A DNA stretch of 64,000 nucleotides, from the NCBI GenBank assembly GCA_034421095.1, contig DAOUKR010000002.1:1-64000 (forward strand). The letters run 5' to 3'. Positions 49,938-59,098 of the stretch are shown here, piece after piece (within the stretch, counting starts at the first letter, position 1; each line of letters starts with the position of its first letter). The position numbers and the translations under genes were made by a program. The stretch is from JAGWBG01 sp034421095. GTDB taxonomy: Bacteria; Chloroflexota; Dehalococcoidia; Lucifugimonadales; JAGWBF01. The notes beneath the pieces were generated by a model. The model was given only the letters and a program-made list of their open reading frames with translations. It did no database searches and was not told the origin of the DNA.

Positions 49938-52475
49938 TCAGGCCCGTCCACCGGAGGTGGGCCGACGGGGTACAAGCCGCCGCAGGGCGTGACGCAGCAG
50001 AGCGTTGCGAAGGTTGGGCCAAGAGGGATTCAGTCCCTCAGTCTCGTCTGCAGAGCCTTCTATAGCAGGGCCGTAGCGGATGTTGACAAACGCTCTAGTG
50101 ATGCCGGTTATGGTCTCGGCATGTTCGGGGAATGCCTGGCCCAGACGGGAGCTATATTCCCATGGAGTGTCCTGAGACCGTAGTTTCACCCCGGCCAGCC
50201 GGCCCATGAAGCACATCAATCCATAGGTATAGGTGGGGTATCCCAAATGTAGCAGTCCCCGCCGGATGTAAGAGACGGTCCCCACCGGCACTACCAGCGC
50301 CAGCACCAGTCCAACAATTGCAAACAACCAGGGAGAGGTGAGGAAATTCCCGCCACCGCCATCTGAGCCTGCCAAATCGGAAAGGTCATCCTCCGGTGGA
50401 GGCAGTTCTTCAAACAAGGCCTCCAGGTCATCCGCCGGGGCTTCTATATCCTCACATATCTCGCCAGCTAGAAGCAAGTCTATGCAGTCGTCGGATATTG
50501 GTGCCGTGGTCACAAGGTCACCCCTGGGCCGGAATCCCATGTACTCGAGGGATGGCTGCACGTCGGCAGGGGTAGGTTCGAACTCAATCCAGCCATAGCC
50601 AGGGAAGTACACCTCCGGCCAGGCGTGATAATGCCTGGCCTGCACATCCCACACCTCCCGGCCCTCGTCCCAGACACCGGGGGCGAACCCAACCACCAAG
50701 CGCGCCGGTATGCCCAGGGACCTCAGCATGGTAATCATCGCGGAAGCGTAGTTCTGGCTATATCCTTTCCGATGCACCAGAAGGAAATGCTCCACCCAGT
50801 CCTGTTCCGGAGGTGGGACCACAAGGTCCACGCTGTAGGACAGACTGAGCAAGTAGCGGCGGATGGCCTCTGACATATCGTATGGGTTGTCCTCATCCTG
50901 AGTCAGTTCCCGGGCTAATCCCCTTATTGTCTCAGGAAAGTCGGGGGGAAGCTGTAGATATCTGTCCGTTATGTAAGCGGGGTAGTCCTGCCCCGCTCCC
51001 CTTAGAGTGTCTGACCCCGCCGTTGAGATGGAGCCTACCGTATTGTACTGCCTGGGCGGCACAAGAAGGTGCTGTCCCAGGAGAGCCATAGGCAAGCCTG
51101 GCTCCGTCTGCAGTTCATCAATCGTCGGGGTATCACGCTCTATCTCCACGTAGGCCAATCCAGAGGAATCGGCTCTCCGTTCTGTGATACTCCCGTCAGA
51201 GTCCATCTCCTGGGACACTCGGAATCCCATATTACCCAGGCTGTCACGGGACTCAACGTCCTCGCCGGTGCGCATCATAGAGGCCAGCCCATCACGCTGC
51301 TCCATTAGCTCCGGGGGAAGGTAGCTAAGCTGGGGGCCTTCCATATACAGCTTGAAGCTGGGTTGAGGGGAAACCTCCACGTTGGACTCAATGCTGGCAC
51401 TTAGAGGCTCTCCCACGGAAACCAGGGTGCTCGCCTTGGAGTACATACGGACAGTAACCTCCACGTCCGTCCGGGTCTGTGAATCATCCATGTAATCCGG
51501 GAGAGGTATCTCCTCGACGTTAGCCACCTCCCCCACCTTCAGCGAGTCTTCGCCGACAGGCTCTTCGCTCTCCCAGCCGGAGCCGGTGTACGTGTCGTAT
51601 ACCCTCATGCGCCACCGGTAAGGTTCCGTGGACTTCACGACAAACAGGGTCTGGTCGTTGGGGCTTATAGGCCCCGTCAATGGCAAATCGTAGGGCGGTG
51701 AGAAAAAGGTCCAATCCTTCCTATCCGGCACGCCACGGAAAAGGTCTGACCAGTCCTCCTGAAATGAATACCAGGGCTCCTCAACCTGAGTGGCCAGGGG
51801 AATCACGACCCCCGTGGAAGGCGGGGTCTGCCAGGCAGGAATCAGGGCCACTCCCATCAGTACCACGGCGGCGACCACTGTGCCTGCTATGGGAACCCTC
51901 TGACCTCGTACATTCCAGCGAGCCTTGTAGCGATAAGCAATGCCGGGAGCGGCCGCAAGCAGATACATGAAAAAGTACCAGTAAAAGCTTGTGGGCAGAA
52001 AGGTCAGCGATACCAGAAGCACCCCGAGGCCCGGCAACGCGGCCAGCAGGGAAAGAGACTTTCGATAGGCCAGCCAGACGGATGCGTGCCCCGTCCAGAG
52101 TGTAACCGCAATGAGAAACACCCCCATCACGCTGGCGCCCCTGTCTCCCCCACCGCTCCCGATGGTCCCCAGTTCCCTTGCCAGGCCTCCGGGACCGACG
52201 GACCCGGAGATGGTAATGGAGCCAAGTACGAAGGCCACTATCAGCCCAATCAGGAACGCAATGAGATGGCCAACTCGACCGGATACCGAACTTCTGGCCA
52301 GATATGCCCACATGACCAGGGGGACCAGGGCCAGGGCCTTCAGGGAAGGCAGACCGTCTACCCAGTCCGCAGCTTCGATGGCCGACGCGGTGACCAGCAG
52401 CGGCAGTCCCAGAAGCAGGAGGACGAAGACCTCCCGAAGGGACAAGAGCTTTCCTCGATTAGAATGGTCGAACAC
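49938..52475 (-). CDS. Transglutaminase-like (TgpA-type) membrane protein with Cys-to-Ser change
   Basis: An 845-residue protein if started at the GTG at 52475 (GGAG upstream; a TTG at 52490 adds 5 residues). Six or more N-terminal helices (about 10-205), an extracytoplasmic transglutaminase-core domain, then a helix near 705-730 and a cytoplasmic DUF4129-like tail. The core shows LRSLGIPARLVVGF and the His of YHAWPEVYF with FEPTP, but the position expected to hold the nucleophile Cys is Ser573 (GYSQNYASAM, codon AGC). This would abolish classical transglutaminase or protease chemistry or make it a Ser variant. It ends the moxR-DUF58 operon. Confidence 0.88.
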   Translation of the reverse strand: MFDHSNRGKLLSLREVFVLLLLGLPLLVTASAIEAADWVDGLPSLKALALVPLVMWAYLARSSVSGRVGHLIAFLIGLIVAFVLGSITISGSVGPGGLARELGTIGSGGGDRGASVMGVFLIAVTLWTGHASVWLAYRKSLSLLAALPGLGVLLVSLTFLPTSFYWYFFMYLLAAAPGIAYRYKARWNVRGQRVPIAGTVVAAVVLMGVALIPAWQTPPSTGVVIPLATQVEEPWYSFQEDWSDLFRGVPDRKDWTFFSPPYDLPLTGPISPNDQTLFVVKSTEPYRWRMRVYDTYTGSGWESEEPVGEDSLKVGEVANVEEIPLPDYMDDSQTRTDVEVTVRMYSKASTLVSVGEPLSASIESNVEVSPQPSFKLYMEGPQLSYLPPELMEQRDGLASMMRTGEDVESRDSLGNMGFRVSQEMDSDGSITERRADSSGLAYVEIERDTPTIDELQTEPGLPMALLGQHLLVPPRQYNTVGSISTAGSDTLRGAGQDYPAYITDRYLQLPPDFPETIRGLARELTQDEDNPYDMSEAIRRYLLSLSYSVDLVVPPPEQDWVEHFLLVHRKGYSQNYASAMITMLRSLGIPARLVVGFAPGVWDEGREVWDVQARHYHAWPEVYFPGYGWIEFEPTPADVQPSLEYMGFRPRGDLVTTAPISDDCIDLLLAGEICEDIEAPADDLEALFEELPPPEDDLSDLAGSDGGGGNFLTSPWLFAIVGLVLALVVPVGTVSYIRRGLLHLGYPTYTYGLMCFMGRLAGVKLRSQDTPWEYSSRLGQAFPEHAETITGITRAFVNIRYGPAIEGSADETEGLNPSWPNLRNALLRHALRRLVPRRPTSGGRA

Positions 52476-52508
52476 CGTCTGCTCCAGCAACCAGCAATTT
52501 GGAGAACC

Positions 52509-53714
52509 CTACAAGCTTGCCAGCCTATCCAGCACAATACCCAGCGAGGACGAGAGGTCGTCTCCCCGTCTTATTACGAAGGCCGCATCCTGGATTTCCG
52601 CCCTGGCATCGGATGGACGTGGTGAACCGAGGGGCCTGCTAAAGCTGCTAGTATCCAAGAATATGGGCACCACCAGTATCCCGCGCCGGGTCAGAAATTG
52701 AAAGAGATTGCCTATATTGGGGCTTGTCCAGGGCCCGACAATCATTGCCACAGTACCAGGCCCCAGATTGCCACCCTCTTCGGATATGAGGGTTGCCAGG
52801 GGTGTGCGTCCCCTGGCCCGGGCAAGGGCCAGGGCACCCATCATTGACCACATGTGATTGGGGTCCTTTGCCGGGCTGAATCTGTAGGACTGGTCGCCCT
52901 GTGTCACCAGCCCAACGGCATGACCATCCAGAACGAGGCTCTTTATTAACGATGCCGCGATTGTGATGCAATATTCTTCAGTGCCGTCGTCACCGGTGCC
53001 GACCTGAACGGACTCCTGAAGGTCCACAAAGACCCAAATCTCGTTGATTCCCGCACCCTCGAACTCCTTGGTCATCAGCTCATTCATGCGGGCGGTGGTA
53101 GGCCAGTGAATGTGGGTCATGCTGTCCCCGGGGATGTAGTGGCGGACCATAAAGGCGGCGGGGCTGTGACCGACCAACGGCCCGGACTCTCCCATCTCCC
53201 CGCCGGCCACCTGGCCCTCAACCAGTGTCCTGGACAGGTCGACCGTCGGAGGGTATACAAGGGTCGTGCGGGGTTGACCCACATAACATTCCAGGTTTGC
53301 CAGCCCCGAGGGGTCACCGGACATTATGGCCAGAGAGCCGATGTTGTTCAGGCCCCGTCGCCGGCAGAGGCCCGACACGGTCCAGGCTGTGGTGCCCTTG
53401 GGGCGCAGGCTGAATTCATCCTCGTCCATATTGACGAAATCGCCAACAAGACGAGCACGCAGACCCATGCGAGGCAGACCTACCTTCTCCTTTACCGTGA
53501 CTCTAATATTGACAGCCTGTCCGACTTGAGGATGGGGAGAAAGCGTATAGACGTCGGTTTCAAGTCCTCTGCTCTGGACCCAGGCCCACAGGTATCCGAT
53601 TACCGCGCCGGCCACCACCACGTAAAGAAGCCAGTACAAGGGCTGGAAGCCCGTAATCATGGCAAGAACCAGCACAATTATGAGTGACCCGACTATCCAG
53701 GCGGCTCTCCGCAT
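52509..53714 (-). CDS. DUF58-domain protein
   Basis: A 401-residue protein with two N-terminal membrane helices (about 8-45), a beta-rich middle region, and the DUF58 signature near residues 195-230: YIPGDSMTHIHWPTTAR followed by ELMTKEFEG and a vWA-like VFVDLQ. DUF58 proteins are partners of MoxR AAA+ ATPases in membrane- or envelope-related assembly. The gene lies between moxR and the transglutaminase-like gene, spaced 88 and 33 bases, a very common triad. The precise client is unknown. Confidence 0.9.
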   Translation of the reverse strand: MRRAAWIVGSLIIVLVLAMITGFQPLYWLLYVVVAGAVIGYLWAWVQSRGLETDVYTLSPHPQVGQAVNIRVTVKEKVGLPRMGLRARLVGDFVNMDEDEFSLRPKGTTAWTVSGLCRRRGLNNIGSLAIMSGDPSGLANLECYVGQPRTTLVYPPTVDLSRTLVEGQVAGGEMGESGPLVGHSPAAFMVRHYIPGDSMTHIHWPTTARMNELMTKEFEGAGINEIWVFVDLQESVQVGTGDDGTEEYCITIAASLIKSLVLDGHAVGLVTQGDQSYRFSPAKDPNHMWSMMGALALARARGRTPLATLISEEGGNLGPGTVAMIVGPWTSPNIGNLFQFLTRRGILVVPIFLDTSSFSRPLGSPRPSDARAEIQDAAFVIRRGDDLSSSLGIVLDRLASL

Positions 53715-53802
53715 GACTACTTCACACCACGTCAGCTAATGATGCTCCACGCGCCGGGGATGACGCTGCACCTCATCTCCCGGCAGAAAGCTATTCGCTC
53801 TT

Positions 53803-54810
53803 TCAGCCGCGTTGCCTGGGGAAGGGGAACCGTTCAGCCGCCACTGTCCCGGGAACGGGGACCGAATCAACTATTTCCAGGATGGCCTCGTCTTCGCTCA
53901 TACTGGTCCGACCATCTGCGGTCAGTACCATGCGATGCCCAAGCACCGCAGGAGCAACTATCTTCACGTCGTCGGGGACCACGAAGTCCCGGTCCTCAAG
54001 CAAAGCGCGGGACTGGGCGAGGCTGAGGAGCCCCAGGGATGCACGGGGCGAGGCACCCAGATAAACCGATTGGTGCTGGCGAGTCGCGTTCACCAGCCCA
54101 ACTATGTACTCCTTCACCAACCGGTCCACGTAGACCTCTCGTACAGCCGCCTGAGCGGAGAGAATGTCTTCCTCATCGGCAACTTGTTCCACAGCGTCAA
54201 TGGGATGAACGGGCAACTGCTGCTCCAGGATGGATATTTCCTCTTCGGGAGTGGGGTAGTCCATCTGGACACGCAGCAGGAAGCGGTCAAGCTCGGTCTC
54301 AGGGAGAGGGAAGGTGCCTCCGTGCTCGGTCGGGTTGCGAGTTGCCAATACCAGGAACGGATCCGGCATGGGGTGAGTGGTCCCTTCTATCGTAATCTGC
54401 CGCTCTTCCATACACTCCAGGAGGGCAGACTGAGTCTTGGGCGAGGCGCGGTTGATTTCATCCACCAGCACTATGTGGGCCATTACCGGACCGGGGCGGA
54501 AGTTAAACGCCCGGGTGCCCTGGTCGAATATGTAGACGCCCGTAATATCGGTGGGTAGGAGGTCTGCGGTACATTGAATACGTCCGAAGGTCACGCCAAG
54601 GGACCTGGATATACTTCTGGCGAACATGGTCTTCCCAACACCGGGAACGCCCTCGATTAGCACATGCCCACGTGAAAATAGCGCGGCCACTCCCAACTGC
54701 ACCAGGTCTCTCTTGCCTACGATGACCTTCTCTACGTTGGCAACTATCTTGTTTCCGGTTTCCCGAGCTTTTTCCAGATGATGGTTATCGGTCACTGGTT
54801 CGGCCCCCAC
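53803..54810 (-). CDS. MoxR-family AAA+ ATPase
   Basis: A 335-residue MoxR ATPase. Walker A is GVPGVGKT near 55-62, Walker B VLVDEINRA near 115-123, sensor LATRNPTEHGGTFPLPETELDRF near 152-175 and the C-terminal lid helix with SPRASLGLL near 258. The GTG start at 54810 has no clear ribosome site; another GTG five codons inside is possible. MoxR proteins act as chaperone-like ATPases that mature or insert partner proteins, here probably the DUF58 protein encoded next. Confidence 0.93.
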   Translation of the reverse strand: MGAEPVTDNHHLEKARETGNKIVANVEKVIVGKRDLVQLGVAALFSRGHVLIEGVPGVGKTMFARSISRSLGVTFGRIQCTADLLPTDITGVYIFDQGTRAFNFRPGPVMAHIVLVDEINRASPKTQSALLECMEERQITIEGTTHPMPDPFLVLATRNPTEHGGTFPLPETELDRFLLRVQMDYPTPEEEISILEQQLPVHPIDAVEQVADEEDILSAQAAVREVYVDRLVKEYIVGLVNATRQHQSVYLGASPRASLGLLSLAQSRALLEDRDFVVPDDVKIVAPAVLGHRMVLTADGRTSMSEDEAILEIVDSVPVPGTVAAERFPFPRQRG

Positions 54811-55193
54811 GACGGGAATATGTGTATCAGCAATAGGGCTACGGCGGCAGGTTTATGGAGCTATCTTTACATGGGCGGAACCATTGTCCCGGAGACTCCA
54901 GGGGATTAGCCCTTCGGTTGAAGGGCCAGTTCTCCGGCAGGTCATTTCGATAAAGGCGTATATGGATGCCCGATACACTCAACCTTTAACATTCTCGTAA
55001 ACGCCAATCCAAATCGCAGCGATACTGCTAGCTGGGTATCCCTCGTCAAGGTTAACACAGGCAAATACGGTTGACAAGGGGTCAATTTTATGATGCAATT
55101 TCCCTGTAGAAGAGGCACACGGGAGTGGGCCGGAATAGAACGTGTCCCTGCCCGATGCCCTCACATATCAGAACTAGAATGGGAGGAAGAAAT
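54811..55193. other. Divergent intergenic region
   Basis: A 383-base gap between moxR and the first propeller gene. TTGAC-AAGGG-GTCAA (55071-55085) is an inverted repeat that also offers a TTGACA -35 box; a weak TGCAAT lies 17 bases further on. No gene is supported, and the AT content is higher than in nearby genes. Confidence 0.45.
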
Positions 55194-56204
55194 ATGGCAG
55201 ACAAGACGTATATCTACGTAGGAGCAGGCAACCCCGCCGGCTCCGGTTCAGCCGGTTTCTGGCGCAAGGAGATCGGCGACGACCACTGGGAGGCGATTGC
55301 CGAGAAAGGCCTTTGCCCGTCCCCCGAGGCGCGAGAGATAGTCGTCCACCCGCAGAACGCCGACAAAGTCTACATAGGCACTCAGAGGGGCCTGTACCTG
55401 AGCAAGGACGGGGGCGACCACTGGCAGAGGGCGGATCTTCCCGAGGGCCGGACCGTGTTCCCCATCCGGTTCCATCCCAATAACTCGGATGTGATGTTCC
55501 TGGGGACGGAGGGGAACGAGGTCTACCGCAGTGATGACGGCGGTGAGACCTGGAACTACCTGTCCACCATCATAAATCCCGATGCGGTCCAGATGGGGTT
55601 CCCTCCAAGGATACTGGGCATGGCCCTGGAACCCAACAACCCCGACGCCATGTACGCCGCCCTGGAAGTCGGCGGTGCGGCACGAAGCCTGGACGGAGGG
55701 AAGAACTGGGAGATAATCAACAAGAACCTCGCGCCCTTGGTGGACCTGCTGGACTCCCACGCCATATCGGTCGGCGGCGCCGCGTCGGATAACGTTTTCG
55801 TATCCAACCGGACGGGCATCTGGCGCAGCCGGGACCGGGGCACCAACTGGGAGAACACCCACGTCGAGAAGTTCTCAGGGCACCACTATTCCCGGTGCAA
55901 CGTGGTAGCGCCCAACGACCCCAACACCATATACGCCGGAATTGGCCTGAACTTCGGCGCCCAACAGGGCGGAGTGATGCGCAGCCAGGACCTGGGAGAC
56001 ACCTGGGAGAGGTTTGACCATGGCGTTGAGACCACCGCCACTACCTTCCACGTGGAGGCAAACCCCAAGCATCCTGAGCAGGTGTTCTTCTGCACCCTCT
56101 CAGGCCAGGTAATCGGCACCGAGGACGGCGGGGCAACGTGGAAGCAGCACCACCTTCCCGAGGGAGCCAGTACCACGATGGGCCTGGCAATCGTGTCGGA
56201 GTAA
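55194..56204 (+). CDS. Asp-box (BNR) beta-propeller protein, copy 1
   Basis: A 336-residue protein; GGGAGGAAG sets the ATG at 55194. Six Asp-box motifs of the S-x-D-x-G-x-x-W kind recur (SKDGGDHW near 60, SDDGGETW near 105, SLDGGKNW near 160, SRDRGTNW near 205, SQDLGDTW near 265, TEDGGATW near 310), indicating a seven- or six-bladed propeller like sialidase/VPS10/photosystem-assembly YCF48 folds. There is no signal peptide and no sialidase catalytic set. Function unknown. A homologous copy follows at 56312. Confidence 0.88.
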   Translation: MADKTYIYVGAGNPAGSGSAGFWRKEIGDDHWEAIAEKGLCPSPEAREIVVHPQNADKVYIGTQRGLYLSKDGGDHWQRADLPEGRTVFPIRFHPNNSDVMFLGTEGNEVYRSDDGGETWNYLSTIINPDAVQMGFPPRILGMALEPNNPDAMYAALEVGGAARSLDGGKNWEIINKNLAPLVDLLDSHAISVGGAASDNVFVSNRTGIWRSRDRGTNWENTHVEKFSGHHYSRCNVVAPNDPNTIYAGIGLNFGAQQGGVMRSQDLGDTWERFDHGVETTATTFHVEANPKHPEQVFFCTLSGQVIGTEDGGATWKQHHLPEGASTTMGLAIVSE

Positions 56205-56224
56205 CCCTACCTCATCCCGTATTG

Positions 56225-56252
56225 GCGGGGGCGCATGGCCGTGCGCCCCCGC
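56225..56252. terminator. Strong GC hairpin between the two propeller genes
   Basis: GCGGGGGCGCA (56225-56235) pairs with TGCGCCCCCGC (56242-56252). An 11-base-pair stem with a 6-base loop. It is not followed by a T run, so it may be an RNA-stabilising hairpin rather than a terminator. Confidence 0.5.
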
Positions 56253-56311
56253 GCCCGCACGTAAAAAATCATCGCAACCAGTAACCCTCAATTAAGAATT
56301 AGGGAGGAGTC

Positions 56312-57331
56312 ATGGCAGACAAGAGTTATATCTACGTAGGAGCAGGCAACCTTGCCGGTTCCGGCGCGCCGGGCTTCTGGGGCAAGGAAGCCGGTGACGA
56401 CCACTGGCATAGTATGAGCGAGAGCGAGGGTCTTCCGCCGGGTCCCGCAACGCGGGTCATCTCTTTCCATCCGCAAGACCCCAACCTGATGTACATTGGC
56501 ACCCAGCGCGGTCTCTACAAGAGCACGGACCGGGGCAACACCTGGAAGAGGCCCGACCTGGCCGAGGGGCGCAACGTGCTGTCCATAGCCTTTCGTCCTG
56601 ACAACCCGAGCATAATGTACCTGGGCACGGAGGGCAACGAGGTCTACCGCAGCGACGACGGGGGAGACAACTGGAAGTACATGTCCACCATCGTCAACCC
56701 CGACGCGGTGCAGATGTCCTTCCCAATCCGTATCCTTGGCCTTGCTATGGAGCGCGCCAACCCGGAGCACATGTACGCCGCTCTGGAGGTGGGAGGCACA
56801 GCGCGGAGCCTGGACGGCGGGAAGAACTGGGAGATAACCAACAAGAACCTGGCACCACTGGTGGACATGCTGGACTCCCACGCAATAGCCGTCGGCGGCC
56901 ATAACTCAGAGGCGGTGTTTGTCTCCAACCGGACGGGCGTATGGCGCACCAAGGACCGTGCCGCTACCTGGGAGAACACCCACATTGACAAGTACTCTCA
57001 GGTCTACTACTCCCGGTGTGTGAAGGTGGCCCCCGACGACCCCAACACCCTCTACGCAGGCATAGGCCTGAACGTGGGCGCCCAAGAGGGCGGGATTATG
57101 ATTAGCAAGGACCTGGGCGATACGTGGGAGCGCTTCGACCACGGCGTGAAGCCCAACAGCACAATCATGGGAATCACGATAAACGACAAGCACCCGGAGC
57201 AGGTGTACTTCGTCTCCCGGCTGGGCCAGATATTCAGCACCCACGACAGCGGCGCCTCCTGGAAAGAGGAACCCCCTCTCCCGGAGGAGAACAGCAACGT
57301 GGGTATGGGCATAGCCTGCGTGTCGGTGTAG
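56312..57331 (+). CDS. Asp-box (BNR) beta-propeller protein, copy 2
   Basis: A 339-residue paralog of the preceding gene, alike along the whole length (both begin MADK-T/S-YIYVGAGN-A/L-AGSG and keep the same motif order). Six Asp-box repeats are visible (STDRGNTW, SDDGGDNW, SLDGGKNW, TKDRAATW degenerate, SKDLGDTW, HDSGASW). AGGGAGGAG precedes the ATG. The divergence is spread evenly over the sequence, which suggests an old tandem duplication. Role unknown; perhaps binding or scaffold function. Confidence 0.88.
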   Translation: MADKSYIYVGAGNLAGSGAPGFWGKEAGDDHWHSMSESEGLPPGPATRVISFHPQDPNLMYIGTQRGLYKSTDRGNTWKRPDLAEGRNVLSIAFRPDNPSIMYLGTEGNEVYRSDDGGDNWKYMSTIVNPDAVQMSFPIRILGLAMERANPEHMYAALEVGGTARSLDGGKNWEITNKNLAPLVDMLDSHAIAVGGHNSEAVFVSNRTGVWRTKDRAATWENTHIDKYSQVYYSRCVKVAPDDPNTLYAGIGLNVGAQEGGIMISKDLGDTWERFDHGVKPNSTIMGITINDKHPEQVYFVSRLGQIFSTHDSGASWKEEPPLPEENSNVGMGIACVSV

Positions 57332-57403
57332 CCACCAACGCTGGCGCTTGCCGGCCCACGGAAATCGGACCATCCCCATGAGTCCGAGACATTGTCCAAA
57401 GTT

Positions 57404-57438
57404 ACGTCTCCCCTGTCTGCTACAGGCAGGGGAGACGT
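57404..57438. terminator. Very strong hairpin after the propeller genes
   Basis: ACGTCTCCCCTGTCTG (57404-57419) pairs with CAGGCAGGGGAGACGT (57423-57438), 16 base pairs with one wobble and a 3-base loop. The T tail is weak. It marks the end of the propeller unit or the edge of the AT-richer island. Confidence 0.6.
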
Positions 57439-57582
57439 TGCGTCTTGATGCTTGCTCTCGCCCTTTCGTGGACTAGGTCAAAGGGGGCGTCCCGGACTGG
57501 CAGAAGCAGGCGGCGGACGCCTTTGCCCGAGCGATGGAGGGGAATTATGAATGACAACAGTCTTGATTAAGAAGGTGTCAAG

Positions 57583-58071
57583 ATGAGCCATACGAGTAGA
57601 AATGCGCCTAAAGGAAAAGGAATAGTGGAGCGCACCCTGAAAAACCTGCAATACGTCCAGGATGCTCATGCCCGCGGGGATGATGTTCATGTGGTTGCAC
57701 ACTTGGTGACATCGCTCCTCGGGCTTGTTGTACTGCCCTGGGAAAAGGGTCTCAAGAAAAATATGAAGGACCTCACACTGGAGCGTCTGAAGGACCAAGG
57801 TTGGCCTGAGTGGAATACCAGTACCAAGGAGGCCTATGAAACCCTGGGTTGTCTTATTCGCCACCTTCGCAATGCGACTGCTCATGGGCGATATACGTTC
57901 TCATCGGAGTCCAAGCATCTATCAGAGGTAACACTTACGGTAAAGGATACATGTTGGAAAGCTGAGATACAGGCAGACAGGCTTTATGTGTTCTGCCTCC
58001 ACTTCATAAAATGTGTATACGGCGTAGAACCTAATCAATCAGTTAACTATTGTAAGAAGTGCTTCCCATGA
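57583..58071 (+). CDS. HEPN-type protein (RNATAH motif)
   Basis: A 162-residue, mainly helical protein. The RNATAH segment (Arg96, Asn97, His101) matches the R-x4-H motif of HEPN ribonuclease-like domains common in toxin-antitoxin, abortive-infection and other defence proteins. No partner antitoxin (MNT or MazE-like) is seen next to it. Base composition (AT-rich third positions, such as TTGGAAAGC) differs from neighbours and suggests transfer. The stop overlaps the next ATG (ATGA), so a lipoprotein is cotranslated. Confidence 0.72.
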   Translation: MSHTSRNAPKGKGIVERTLKNLQYVQDAHARGDDVHVVAHLVTSLLGLVVLPWEKGLKKNMKDLTLERLKDQGWPEWNTSTKEAYETLGCLIRHLRNATAHGRYTFSSESKHLSEVTLTVKDTCWKAEIQADRLYVFCLHFIKCVYGVEPNQSVNYCKKCFP

Positions 58072-58406
58072 AGAGGTACATTGCAGTCGTCGTTATGCTA
58101 GTGCTCTTGGCAGGTTGCTCAGAAGAAAGTGATCCCGATATTCCAACGGCGTCACCGACACACGTGCTTACTCCTATTCAACTTGATTGCAAGGATGAAA
58201 AATTCCAACAGCAGATTATGGAGATGTCCAATGGGGAAGTAAGGGTCATACACAGGCCAATCGCAAGAGCACGGTCTGAGAGCATCTTACGTTGTGAAGG
58301 TATAGCCACTTTGTCCGTCTATCCCGGAAGGGCAACTATCATATACTTCTATCAGGTAGACAGGAACGGGGACGTCTCTATTGGATACGAACTAGAACCG
58401 CGGTGA
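58068..58406 (+). CDS. Small lipoprotein
   Basis: A 112-residue protein with a signal of about 17 residues ending in the lipobox LAGC (Cys16-18 region), then a 90-residue soluble part. The ATG at 58068 overlaps the HEPN stop codon. No domain is recognised. It would be anchored at the outer face of the membrane. Confidence 0.7.
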   Translation: MKRYIAVVVMLVLLAGCSEESDPDIPTASPTHVLTPIQLDCKDEKFQQQIMEMSNGEVRVIHRPIARARSESILRCEGIATLSVYPGRATIIYFYQVDRNGDVSIGYELEPR

Positions 58407-58470
58407 CAGGTCCCATACACACTCGGGGATAGACCGGGCCTACGTCTCATCCCGTCAAAGGATGCGGGGA

Positions 58471-58809
58471 ATGAGTCCATCCACTGCTGCATGGGTAGCT
58501 ATATGGGTACATATAGTTATCAGTATTTTCTACCTCGGCCATGTCTTCCGCTCCCTGGAAGAATTCCCGCAAGCGGTAGTCACGGTCTTCACGTATGTGG
58601 CAGCGACTACCTGGGGCATTGTTACCGGATTAGTTATCATCTGGAGCGACCAGAACGGTGGGAAATACAAAGCAGCCGCGCTGGTCATGGTTGGCATCCT
58701 CATTGGTGTTGCCTATTTCGCGTTCTTTACTATCGTGTATATCGTCCCTGCATTATTATTCCTTGGGGCAGCACTGGGGAATTGTGCCAGGCAGGGCAAC
58801 TCATCCTGA
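58471..58809 (+). CDS. Small membrane protein with three helices
   Basis: A 112-residue protein with membrane segments near residues 8-28, 40-62 and 75-102. The ATG at 58471 sits behind AAAGGATGCGGGGA; a start at 58462 is equally open. Composition is AT-rich like its two neighbours. No family is recognised. It probably belongs to the same imported block as the HEPN and lipoprotein genes. Confidence 0.6.
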   Translation: MSPSTAAWVAIWVHIVISIFYLGHVFRSLEEFPQAVVTVFTYVAATTWGIVTGLVIIWSDQNGGKYKAAALVMVGILIGVAYFAFFTIVYIVPALLFLGAALGNCARQGNSS

Positions 58810-58849
58810 CAAGATGCCGACATTCCTCAGACCCTTCCACAGCGCATCG

Positions 58850-58922
58850 CCAGCGCATCCCCTCTCCCCTCCGCGGGAGAGGGTTAGAGCCTGCCCCGGA
58901 CTTGATCTGGGGGTGAGGGGAA
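58850..58922. repeat. Intergenic palindrome, family A variant
   Basis: CCTCTCCCCTCCGCGGGAGAGG followed by GCCTGCCCCGGACTTGAT and CTGGGGGTGAGGGG; the second half is the reverse of the CCCGTATCAAGTACGGGG module. Confidence 0.7.
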
Positions 58923-58974
58923 AGACGGCCTCCAGAAACGCCCTTACGATAAGGGGCAACCGGCAGCCAATGGG

Positions 58975-59010
58975 AAGGGAACCCTACAGACAGGGTTCCC
59001 TTCCTTCCTT
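58975..59010 (+). terminator. Intrinsic terminator
   Basis: AAGGGAACCCT (58975-58985) pairs with AGGGTTCCCTT (58992-59002), followed by CCTTCCTTTT. Ends the HEPN/lipoprotein/membrane block. A TATAAT at 59019-59024 then may start the alpha/beta hydrolase transcript. Confidence 0.75.
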
Positions 59011-59098
59011 TTGACCGCTATAATCACTATGGTCACATACGGGTCAGGCCCTCCCTTGAGGGACCAACCTTGCTCTACTAACTAAAGGAGGTGGAACA

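Noticed and set aside
50570..50600. GGTTCGAACTCAATCC resembling a tRNA T-arm
   Set aside because: It lies within the transglutaminase-like gene and there is no cloverleaf or acceptor stem around it.
57477..57554. 25-codon end of a frame (VPDWQKQAADAFARAMEGNYE) before the HEPN gene
   Set aside because: It reads like a natural protein C-terminus, but a stop codon lies directly before it and no start is present, so at most it is a remnant of a lost gene.
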